Source of the DNA: Pogostemon cablin | Taxonomy: Eukaryota > Streptophyta > Magnoliopsida > Lamiales > Lamiaceae | Assembly (NCBI GenBank): GCA_023678885.1 | Contig: CM042962.1 | Location: 21,466,336-21,530,335 of the forward strand | Direction of reading: 5' to 3' | DNA: 64,000 nt | In this document: in pieces, positions 57,059-64,000 of the stretch | Position numbering within the stretch: the first letter of the stretch is position 1 | How the letters are laid out: every line of letters starts with the position of its first letter | Program-made: the position numbers and the translations under genes | The notes under the pieces: generated by a model | Database searches by the model: none | What the model was told of the DNA's origin: nothing | What the model saw: only the letters and a program-made list of their open reading frames with translations

Positions 57059-57385
57059 CTGACTGGTCGAACAAGGCCTCTAACTCGAGCAACTGGTCGA
57101 GCAAGCTTTCTGGACAATTTTGACATTCTGCTCGACCAACCCTCTCTTGCTCGACTACATTGATGTTGGTCGAGCAAGACCTTCAAGTCGAACAAACTCA
57201 CTGTAAGTTTTGTTCACTTTGTTCAACCTCTGCTCATTTGCTCGACCAAGCCGGTGTTGGTCGAGCAACACCTCCAAGTCGAGCTATCTCTCTGGACGGG
57301 TCTGTACAATCTACTCGACTTGGCCTCCTCTGTTCGACCAAAGTGATGTTGATCGAACAAGCTCTCTTGGTCGAACGGCACTCGA
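57059..57385. repeat. Palindromic mini-repeat cluster in right LTR of element A
   Basis: This is the partner of 34490-34830. An example hairpin is CTTGCTCGAC (57146-57155) with GTCGAGCAAG (57169-57178). Confidence 0.85.
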
Positions 57386-57737
57386 ATCTTGCCTCTAAAA
57401 TTGTCTTCCAATTCCGAGCCTTTTACATCTGTTTTCTTATACAAATATGCTCAAATAGCCCTTGTACCCTCTGATTTGTGACTTTCCCATAAACATGTCG
57501 ATTCGTCTCAATAAAAGACTAAATCGTACTCCATTTCCATGCAAATCAGAGCCCAAAATACGTGAAATTACTCTCTCATCAATGGGCCCACACATCCCCA
57601 CACACCACTAATATAACTATCCACTACACATTAAAATATTATATCCTCAATCCAGTATCCATTAAATTATTATATTTCTTAATTTTTGTGCAAAAAATAA
57701 TAATATATATTACATATTTAATGGGATTGAGGGAGTA

Positions 57738-58229
57738 ATAATTAATATATATTGGAAAAAATATTTAAAAAAAAAATCTTTTGTGACCTACTTTTAACAC
57801 AAAAATGGTTAGTCTATAGATATTGGATTTATATCCGAAACAATGGATGGAAAAGATCATAAGAAGAGGTTTGTTTTGACATCAAGCATGCAAATTTTTA
57901 ATGGTTTGATATTGGTTTATGATACAAATAATATAGATATACTAATATCGATTCTAAAATTTGAAATGATAGATGATAAACTAGTGAATATTCCTTTAAT
58001 TCAATATAAAGTTTAAATATTTTTAACAGTCAGAATTATTAACAAATTGACTTATAAAAAAATTATACATTAATGTTAATATTTTTTGCGGAAAGGCATG
58101 AATGATCCATTACAATAAATAAGGTTATGAATGTTTAATTTCAAAAATTTAAAGGGCATCATTGTTTTATTTTATGTTTTATTTTATGAAGATAAAAGGT
58201 GTACTTATACTAAAACAATACTTTAAGAA

Positions 58230-58319
<90 letters not shown>

Positions 58320-58591
58320 AAAGCATAAATCCTTCTAAAATACTTCTTTTATGTCGCGTTAAGGTTTACGTTTTTCATTTTAATTTTTCCCAAGTTAAGG
58401 TTTGCATTTTTTTCAAATCGTGACTACATAAAATAATTAATTATTCTAAGTAGGGTCCACACACAATCCTAATAAAACTATCCACTTCAAATTAAATATT
58501 ATTTTTCTCACCTCAATACATATTAAAATATTATATCTGTTAATCTACATGCAAAAGTAAGTGTTAATGCGGAACAAAGGGAAGTATACTA
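57738..58591. other. AT-rich spacer with long TA microsatellite
   Basis: No coding sequence is seen. It contains the (TA)n tract 58234-58315. Confidence 0.6.
58234..58315. repeat. (TA)n microsatellite, about 41 units
   Basis: An uninterrupted alternating T/A run of about 82 bases. Such tracts can extrude cruciforms and are often unstable in length. Confidence 0.95.
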
Positions 58592-59044
58592 TACTCCCTC
58601 CATCCCCTTCAAATAGGGTATTTTTTTCATTTTGGGCGTCACACCCAAAAAGTCCTCTTTCATTTTTTATACACATGAGACCCACTCACACCCACTAATA
58701 TAACTAAAATATGGGACCCACACCCCACTAATATAACTACCTACTACATACTCCCTCCGTCACGGCGTAAGAGGGCCATTTCATTTTTGCATATAGATTA
58801 AGGAGTATTATTATTTAATGTATAGTAGATATTTGTATTAGTAGGAGTGTGGGTCCTATATTTTAATTGTATTACAAGAGGTGTGTGAGTCTCATGTGTG
58901 TAAAAAAAGAAATGATACTTTTTGGGTAGGACGACCAAAATAAAAAAATAATCCTATTAAATTGGGACTGAGAAAATATTAAATAATAATATTTTCTTAA
59001 TTCACGTGCAAAAAGTAAAATAGTTATAGGGTCACGAGGGAGTA
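58592..59044. mobile_element. Composite of two interleaved MITEs
   Basis: The outer left arm starts TACTCCCTCCATCCCCTTCA at 58592. A second left arm starts TACTCCCTCCGTCACGGCGT at about 58749. The inner right arm (ACCAAAATAAAAAAATAATC, to about 58980) pairs with the first left arm, and the final right arm ending TCACGAGGGAGTA (59044) pairs with the second. The order first-left, second-left, first-right, second-right is interleaved, not simply nested. Confidence 0.65.
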
Positions 59045-59681
59045 CAAGAGTAATTGGATTTTTAAAAGGTCAAAGTACACTAATTTGTCGACGCACTTGT
59101 ATTTTAATATTAACTCAAAATCCACACCTAACAAATCAATGATTGATCATTACAACCTAGCAAAAAAGGACAAATTCCAACTAAAATGGATACCTATTTT
59201 ACAATAATATTTCATTACTTATTTCAATAATTAAATGATTGTCACGTGTCATAATCAATACCTAAAATTCAATACTTGTCTTAAGGGTTTAATAGTTCAT
59301 TATAGGGTATAGTTTTTTTATATTGTGAAACACCGATGAAATATCGAAAATGTAACAGAGAATTCAATTTGATTCTAACTCGTCAACACATGATTTGTAC
59401 TTTATTATTAACCCAAAATCATTTCTAACAAAGCTGATTAACACAAAAGATATAATAATTGATCATTAGAACCAAGCTAAAAAATGCCAAAGTGCACTAA
59501 CCCGTGAACACACTTGTACTTTATTCTTAACTCGAAACCCACATCTAGCAAAGCTCACTAAAGTGAGTTATTCCACCAATGTAAAGATACGACGATCATT
59601 AGGCCACACATGCAATGATAATAAAAATAGAAAGAAAACCAAAACAATATCCAAACGTTTGCAAGACATTCATGCATCTAC
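59045..59681. other. Downstream flank of the TAXI-like gene with three imperfect repeats
   Basis: Three diverged units share CACTTGTACTTTATTCTTAA and TGATCATTA-type words (about 59088-59160, 59375-59487, 59500-59600). No coding frame is seen. The 3' end of the TAXI-like transcript should lie in the right-hand part. Confidence 0.4.
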
Positions 59682-60992
59682 CTAGGCAGCTCCGAACTGA
59701 GTGCAGCTGGTATCATGCAGCAACAGAGAAGAGCTAAACCTTAGCCTCGACGAAGCCACATCAAATTCAAGCAAATGATTCTCCATTTGATACCCTCCAA
59801 TCACGATCGACGTTATTGGCCCCGTCAGATTTGGCTGTGCCTCCACGAATGCAAGACACATCACATCATTGCTCACACGCACAAGCGAGTTCGCCCCGTA
59901 GAATCTCCAGTAAACACTCGTGCTCTGAAGAACTAAGTCGATTGTCGGCACATCCGGCCCCGTTTTCGAACTTCTGATTATCTTGGTGTCGAAGCAGGCC
60001 CCGAAAGGAGCCACCGACGCCACTCTTCTTATGTTCATGGCCGCTGCGGCCTTCACGAACTCGTCGATTAGAGCTCGGTAGATCGACGGGTGGAGGCTGG
60101 TATATGCTCTCACCGTGCGTATACCCGTTCCTCCACCTCCCGTTCTCCTGTCGATAGACAGGAAAGTTCGGTTTAGTCTCAACGCCATCTCGCCGACTTT
60201 AATGGACGACACACTGATGAAGTACTCCACTGAAAAGTTTCCAATCACCTCATTCCCGAAAGTACTGACGGGGTTTCTGACAAGAGGGGTGGTAGAGAGC
60301 GAACTGTATACATCTCCGAAAGGCGGCGCGTCGCCTATGATGAGCCTTCCGGCATTGCCGGAAGTCGGAATGCAGAGAGCGAATTTCTGGCGGATGTTGA
60401 AAGTGGAAGCTAGCTGAGCTGGGAGTGAGATCCTAGTCCGGCCAAGTCCGACCAGTCCGGCGGTGGTGGTGGCCAGGCCTTCCCGGAGAACGGGATCGGA
60501 GAACTGGAAGGGGAACTCCGGCACGCGGAACTCATCGCCGCGCGTGGAGTAGACGCGCAGGACGTCGGTGCCGAGGCCGCTGTAGCCGAGGGTGCCGGAG
60601 AAGGGGTTGTGGGCGTAGTCGGAGCAGGTGTTGTTGGTGCAGCCGGGGACGGGCGGGGAGAGGAAGCAGAAGACACAGCCGACGCCGTTGGCGATGCGGC
60701 ATTGGGGGGTGCCGCAGAGGATAGGGCGGTAGGAGGAGGCGGCGTTGAAGTAGTCGAGGGCGTTGAACCAGAGGAACTTGCCACCGAGGTCGATGACGAC
60801 GTTGAAAGTGGTGGAGGCGGAGCCGATTGTGATGGAGGTGTAGTATTGGTTGGTGGCGTCGTCTTTGTTGATGGGGAAAGTGAAAGCTCGTGGTCGGGTT
60901 TGAGCGTGGGAGAATGAAGAAGAGAGAAGAAGAAGAAGAAGAAGTAGAGGAGAGAGAATTAGTGGAAGAGTTGAATGAGAATTACGAGCCAT
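59682..60992 (-). CDS. Secreted aspartic-protease-like protein, TAXI / basic 7S globulin family
   Basis: The 436-residue, intronless frame starts at the ATG 60990-60992 (MARNSHSTLPL). I chose it because it opens a typical signal peptide (hydrophobic Leu run, cleavage near residue 30) and lies 50 bases after a TATA box; an in-frame ATG at 61074 would add residues that overlap the TATA box. TAXI_N spans about 48-220 and TAXI_C about 245-415. The first active-site loop is D-L-G-G at residues 68-71 instead of D-[ST]-G-[ST], and the second half has YTSLHPSIYRAL where the second catalytic Asp would be. It is therefore probably not a protease. Relatives inhibit microbial xylanases or glucanases, or are extracellular or seed globulins. 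About ten cysteines are present. No break is seen, and GC content is far above the flanks. Confidence 0.88.
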   Translation of the reverse strand: MARNSHSTLPLILSPLLLLLLLLSSSFSHAQTRPRAFTFPINKDDATNQYYTSITIGSASTTFNVVIDLGGKFLWFNALDYFNAASSYRPILCGTPQCRIANGVGCVFCFLSPPVPGCTNNTCSDYAHNPFSGTLGYSGLGTDVLRVYSTRGDEFRVPEFPFQFSDPVLREGLATTTAGLVGLGRTRISLPAQLASTFNIRQKFALCIPTSGNAGRLIIGDAPPFGDVYSSLSTTPLVRNPVSTFGNEVIGNFSVEYFISVSSIKVGEMALRLNRTFLSIDRRTGGGGTGIRTVRAYTSLHPSIYRALIDEFVKAAAAMNIRRVASVAPFGACFDTKIIRSSKTGPDVPTIDLVLQSTSVYWRFYGANSLVRVSNDVMCLAFVEAQPNLTGPITSIVIGGYQMENHLLEFDVASSRLRFSSSLLLHDTSCTQFGAA

Positions 60993-61041
60993 CGTGCGTG
61001 TTGGTGATGTAGCGTGCTTTACTCTCTCTGTTGAGTGTATG

Positions 61042-61051
61042 TATTTATATA
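61042..61051 (-). promoter_or_regulatory. TATA box of the TAXI-like gene
   Basis: On the minus strand TATATAAATA lies 50 bases before the start codon. A transcription start about 30 bases downstream would leave a short leader of about 20 bases. Confidence 0.75.
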
Positions 61052-61076
61052 GCCCATACTCCCTCATCTCTTGCAT

Positions 61077-61347
61077 ACTAGCCTGCTATTTTTTTTCTTC
61101 TATAGATACTATGTGCTTTATTTTAATGGGTATTAAGCTGTGTTTTTTAATTGACTATTTAGGATATTAAGCCTGAGTTGTTTGACTCGAATTTTCTGTG
61201 TCATTTTGGTACATCATCTCCTGTGTCAAATTGTTGGATGGACGACACGTAGTAGAGAGGAAACTATACCCTAAACCTTAAACCCTAAAGGTTCGATTTA
61301 ATTCCCATCTTACGTGTCAATCATTTAATCCTGAAGTGCTATATAAA
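61077..61347. other. Upstream region of the TAXI-like gene
   Basis: AT-rich, probably the proximal promoter. It contains the telo-box-like run at 61267-61290. No coding sequence is seen. Confidence 0.45.
61267..61290. promoter_or_regulatory. Telo-box-like cluster (AAACCCTAA)
   Basis: ACCCTAAACCTTAAACCCTA contains AAACCCTAA, the plant telo-box, about 290 bases upstream of the start codon. Such boxes occur in promoters of growth-related genes; a role here is speculative. Confidence 0.4.
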
Positions 61348-61560
61348 TACTCCCACCGTTACAATTTATTCTGCACCGTAGGTAAATACGGAGTTTAATA
61401 AAATTATTTTTTAACTAATTTTATTAATTTTTCGGAAGGTAATACGGTATTTTTAGATTATAAATAAATTATAAATTACGTTATAAGTGTTAAATGTGAA
61501 TAGTAAATTTGTAATTAAGATGTGAATTGAGTATTTATATGATTTTTTTTTTTTTGGATG
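61348..61560. mobile_element. Partial MITE, 'AATAAAGTTGG' family
   Basis: It starts TACTCCCACCGTTACAATTT and has TTTATTAATTTTTCGGAAGG and ATTATAAATTACGTTATAAG, blocks shared with 25164-25449. The right end is unclear. Confidence 0.55.
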
Positions 61561-61850
61561 ATGATATTTAATATGGAACTAATGAAACAAAAAGTTTGAA
61601 AGAAGTAACTATGAAATTTAAATTGTTAATAAGAGTATAATATATGTGTAATTGAATCTACCTACAATCATTAATAAACTGGTTTTAAAGTATCAGCATG
61701 TTGGCATTATAATATTAGCATATTAGCTACACTGTTCTTAGAGTTCTTACAAAACCTGCAGCACAGCGCTCTATATAATTTTAGTTATGGTTATTGCATT
61801 AACGTACTAATACTATTAGACTAATGCCTAAATACTTAAAGAAAATGTAT
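61561..61850. other. AT-rich spacer
   Basis: I see no gene or named repeat in this stretch. Confidence 0.5.
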
Positions 61851-62077
61851 TACTCTCTTCATCTGCTTCAAAGAATCTCATTTTTCTATTTCGGGCATTT
61901 GTTCCTAAGGATCTCATTTTCCTTTTTACACATATGAGACTCACACACTCCTAATACAATTAAAATATGAGACTCATACACCTATTAATGCAACTACCCA
62001 CTGCACATTAAATAATAATACTCCTTAATCCACGTGCAAAAAACAAATGAATCTCTTTGGACCGAATGGAGGGAGTA
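61851..62077. mobile_element. Intact MITE, 227 bp
   Basis: It starts TACTCTCTTCATCTGCTTCA and ends GGACCGAATGGAGGGAGTA. The interior CACATATGAGACTCACACA and CCTATTAATGCAACTACCCA match the two halves of the split MITE at 33260/57737, so this copy shows the uninterrupted structure. Confidence 0.8.
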
Positions 62078-62159
62078 ACACTTTAATGTCTGGGTGAGTA
62101 TTAGGTCAATGTGCTAATACACTAAAATAAATGCGAGTCATTGAATCCCAAATGATCAA

Positions 62160-62839
62160 ATTTTATGGCCTTACCAAAGTTTGCAGGAAGCCCTTGAATG
62201 TTCTTGGTGATAGTCTCTTATAGCCCATCCCTCAAAACCTCAGTAGCTCACTGTCTCAGCTGCGTTCTTCTTATTTCCCTCCATCTCTGCAGTCAATTTA
62301 GTCTAAGAACATCCATCTCTTCCATCGATTTCACATTCTCCTCAGTTAAACTCTCCAACTCGGCTGCTCGAAGCTGGCTTCCTTCATAGCTTGAGCCTCT
62401 GCAAATAGTTAATCCCTTTTATGAGACATCATCTGGTCTGATTGGAAGCGAGCATGAAAAAGAAGCTCATAGCTCAACTAAGGTGGATGATCCCAGCCTT
62501 AGCCGTATCCGAAGCTGAAAGAGTTGGTAGCCAATTGCCCAGTCTCTTAGTCCACGACTTTAGATTAGCCTTCATGCCTTCTTGGATGAACGCCTTGTAC
62601 AGCCGACCTTTGCCACCTATGATGCAGAATACGGAAAAAAGAGCATTCACCAACCGTTGATATTTCTCAAAGATGTAGGACCCTGATCATAGTCATCATC
62701 CACCATGCTCCCATCCTCCGGCTTCAGTGGTATATATGGAGTCTCCCCCATTAACTGAGAAGCAGAAGCAAAAACATAAATAGTAGAAGGGGCCTTCTTC
62801 TTTGGCCTCGAGAGTTCTTTCAGTTTCGCTGGGTGTTTA
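62160..62839 (-). pseudogene. Remnant of an antisense coiled-coil gene (Tat-like)
   Basis: The minus strand has pieces such as MGETPYIPLKPEDGSMVDDD (about 62700-62760) and AAELESLTEENVKSIEEMDV (about 62305-62365), a coiled coil like those at the ends of the antisense Tat genes. Many stops break it. The order and strand would fit the 3' part of another Tat-type element, but the similarity is only in style. Confidence 0.4.
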
Positions 62840-63199
62840 TGATAGAGAGTTATTTAGTATTTTATTTCTAGTCAATAATCTCCTTTAATTAGATTATTTA
62901 GTTTTCTTATTTCCTATTTCATATTCCTGCTATTTTAGTAATTAGGGTTAGAGTTATGATTGTGGGTCTTCAGTCTGTTCAGCCTATTTAAAGTATGTGT
63001 GTTATCGTATGGAAATGATCAATAAGAATTATCTATTTGCAACCTTAATTGGTTTGTGGCAGAGTTATCTCTGTGGCCTTCTTTGAAGGAGCGTAGCCTT
63101 ACGACTTGTGGCGGAGAATTCATTCTCCGTGGCCCTCTCGAGGGATTACTTTTGGTGTCTTTTATTTATTTTATTTATCAAGTGTGTGCATCTCTATCA
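62840..63199 (+). repeat. LTR-like unit, 360 bp
   Basis: The unit starts TGATAGAGAG and ends TCTCTATCA, a 9-bp terminal inverted repeat with TG...CA. It contains TATTTAAAG (about 62987) and ATGATCAATAAGAATTATC, typical of a promoter and leader region in copia-type LTRs. ATTGGTCTGACCTGCC follows directly. No second copy is in the window. Confidence 0.45.
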
Positions 63200-63381
63200 A
63201 TTGGTCTGACCTGCCGGATCTGGACAGGCCATGGGGAGGGACTACTCGATGTGTGGGCCCAGGGGTTGCCACCCCGGATGTGGGCCCAGGGGAGTTGCCA
63301 CTGGGAGTTGTGGGCCCTAGGTATGTGGGTAGCCACCCTGAGTGTGCCGTCCGTGGACGTCCATTTTGAAGGGGGATGGAT
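63200..63381 (+). other. GC-rich linker between two LTR-like units
   Basis: GTGGGCCCAGGGG-type words recur three times (63258, 63284, 63320), and the stretch ends in the purine tract GAAGGGGGATGGA (63368-63380), which could serve as a plus-strand primer for the next unit. No gene is recognised. Confidence 0.4.
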
Positions 63382-63504
63382 TGTTACGATGTCCCACATC
63401 GGTTCCACATGCAAGTGTGGAAAGGCATATAAGTGGGGGTCAACCCTTCACCTTCAGCTATGGTTTTAGGTGAAGTTAGGGCTCCCTAATTTATGTGCCT
63501 AACA
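63382..63504 (+). repeat. Short LTR-like unit, 123 bp
   Basis: It begins TGTTACGATGTCCCACATCG and ends GTGCCTAACA, with terminal TGTTA/TAACA. It contains CATATAAG (about 63427) as TATA box, preceded by the TCCCACATCGG motif that is common at the start of plant LTRs. The size recalls TRIM-type short LTRs. ATTTGGTCCGACCTGCC follows, nearly the same as after the 360-bp unit. Confidence 0.5.
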
Positions 63505-63534
63505 ATTTGGTCCGACCTGCCATCTCTCTTCCTC

Positions 63535-64000
63535 AATGACCAACTTTCACTCATTGACGGAAAAAGAGAGACTCAAATCCGTGGCAATTGAGAGATGTGA
63601 TATAATGGAGAAGACAATAAAAAACATGGAGCAGGCTTTAATCTCGCGTGTTTCCAGCATCGAGAAAAAAATTTCCTTTGATTTGCTAGCATCCGCAAAA
63701 CCATGGAGCGCCATGACGAGATGTGTAATGCCATCATGGCTAAATTAGGGATCGTATTTCCAATGGGTATTACGGAATCCCTAACCCCTGCCCTGGAAAC
63801 GACCACTGTGCCCCAAGCCACACCTTTGGCACCAATACCAACCCCTACTGATGCGGTGTTTGTTTCCAAGGTTAAAGAACCTGCCACGCAACATGGGTCA
63901 GCCCTTCCTGCAGTAGTGCCCGTCGCCACCACACCGGCTCTGGTTATGCCACCCACGTTGGTCAAGCTACTACGGATGGAACTTTCGCTGACTGTCGTTC
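63535..64000 (+). pseudogene. N-terminal gag-like fragment, leaves the window
   Basis: The first frame has MTNFHSLTEKERLKSVAIER and a coiled coil to about 63680. After a frameshift near 63680-63700 a Pro/Thr/Ala-rich frame (MGITESLTPALETTTVPQAT) continues to the window edge. A coiled coil followed by a Pro-rich linker just after an LTR and primer site is the usual start of a plant gag. The family cannot be decided from this piece. Confidence 0.45.

Larger units (their letters stand above)
33374..57581 (-). mobile_element. Athila-lineage Ty3/gypsy element A, containing element B
   Basis: It has two related LTRs (33374-35022 and 43959-57581, the latter interrupted by element B), both starting TGATGAG and ending CTCATCA, and a perfect 5-bp target duplication ATGGG. 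A tRNA-Asp-type primer site lies at 43935-43952 and a polypurine tract at 35023-35040. Gag, protease, RT, RNase H and integrase follow in that order on the minus strand. The FMDDFSV RT box, tRNA-Asp priming and a further ORF after integrase place it with the Athila/Calypso group. Without B it is about 12.2 kb. Frameshifts and stops in gag and pol make it inactive. Confidence 0.92.
43959..57581 (-). repeat. 5' LTR of element A (right copy), split by element B
   Basis: The first part is 43959-45089 and the second part 57054/57059-57581. The sequence is collinear with 33374-35022. The break is at the CAAGC target site of element B. Confidence 0.9.
33260..57737. mobile_element. MITE split by nested retrotransposons
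   Basis: The left arm (33260-33373) begins TACTCCCTCCATCCCAAAGA and runs to ACATGAGACCCGCAC. The right arm (57587-57737) continues CCCACACATCCCC, CCACTAATATAACTATCCAC, and ends TGGGATTGAGGGAGTA. Together they make an element of about 265 bp with the same internal order as the intact copy 61851-62077. Everything between is element A and its passengers. Confidence 0.85.

Noticed and set aside
60410..60917. Ala/Ser/Pro-rich and Gly/Val-rich frames opposite or offset to the TAXI-like gene
   Set aside because: They are shadows produced by the GC-rich third positions of the real gene.
61267..61290. CCCTAAA-type run as an interstitial telomere
   Set aside because: Only about three imperfect units are present, and the position upstream of a gene fits a telo-box better.
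63056..63469. A 137-codon frame in the 63-kb region
   Set aside because: It spans the end of the 360-bp LTR-like unit, the linker and the start of the next LTR-like unit, and has no recognisable domain.

Overview
The window looks like nuclear DNA of a flowering plant, and it is dominated by transposable elements. The evidence is intron-bearing retroelement antisense genes, Athila- and Tat-lineage Ty3/gypsy elements primed by tRNA-Asp, CACTA transposons with 3-bp target duplications, 'CTCCCTCCGTCC'-type MITEs, and one plant-specific protein family (TAXI/basic 7S globulin). AT content is high in the spacers. I cannot name the species; a dicot is likely. I saw no rRNA, tRNA or CRISPR locus. Only one gene looks intact, an intronless secreted aspartic-protease-like protein on the minus strand at 59682-60992.

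Layout, left to right. (1) 1 to about 13498: the 3' part of a Tat-lineage Ty3/gypsy element. It holds reverse transcriptase, RNase H, a second (archaic-type) RNase H and integrase on the plus strand, then two consecutive antisense genes of the 'putative gypsy type transposon' (Transposase_28) kind, then a polypurine tract and the 3' LTR. A 4.4-kb CACTA element (3933-8347, target duplication TCT) sits inside the second antisense gene and carries a receptor-like cytoplasmic kinase exon. (2) 13.5-16.05 kb: AT-rich spacer with a decayed LINE-like coding remnant, a partial MITE and a scrambled Ty1/copia reverse transcriptase fragment. (3) 16.05-19.92 kb: the LTR/leader, gag and protease of a decayed Athila-like element on the plus strand. 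(4) 19.92-31.92 kb: probably a large CACTA relic. Its right end and subterminal repeats are clear and its left end was not found. It holds a degenerate, intron-containing fragment of a mitochondrial-type elongation factor Tu gene. (5) 31.9-33.3 kb: MITE debris. (6) 33260-57737: a three-layer nest. A roughly 265-bp MITE is split by Athila-type element A (33374-57581, target duplication ATGGG), whose own 5' LTR (right-hand copy) is split by a second Athila-type element B (45090-57053, target duplication CAAGC). Both elements lie on the minus strand and both are broken. (7) 57.7-59.7 kb: a long TA microsatellite and a composite MITE. (8) 59.7-61.3 kb: the TAXI-like gene with TATA box and telo-box-like upstream sequence. 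(9) 61.3-64.0 kb: further MITEs, an antisense coiled-coil remnant, LTR-like units and the start of a gag that leaves the window.

The genes do not form a pathway. What the window shows is a stratified record of insertions. The most unusual signals are: short palindromic mini-repeats that occupy the LTR, the 3' non-coding region and the gag-protease linker of element A; a near-perfect LTR hairpin with tandem units in element B and a related block inside the same element; two CACTA elements carrying host gene pieces; and stop codons that look almost entirely like C-to-T decay of glutamine or tryptophan codons, as expected for methylated, silenced DNA. All family assignments come from reading motifs by eye; no database search was possible.
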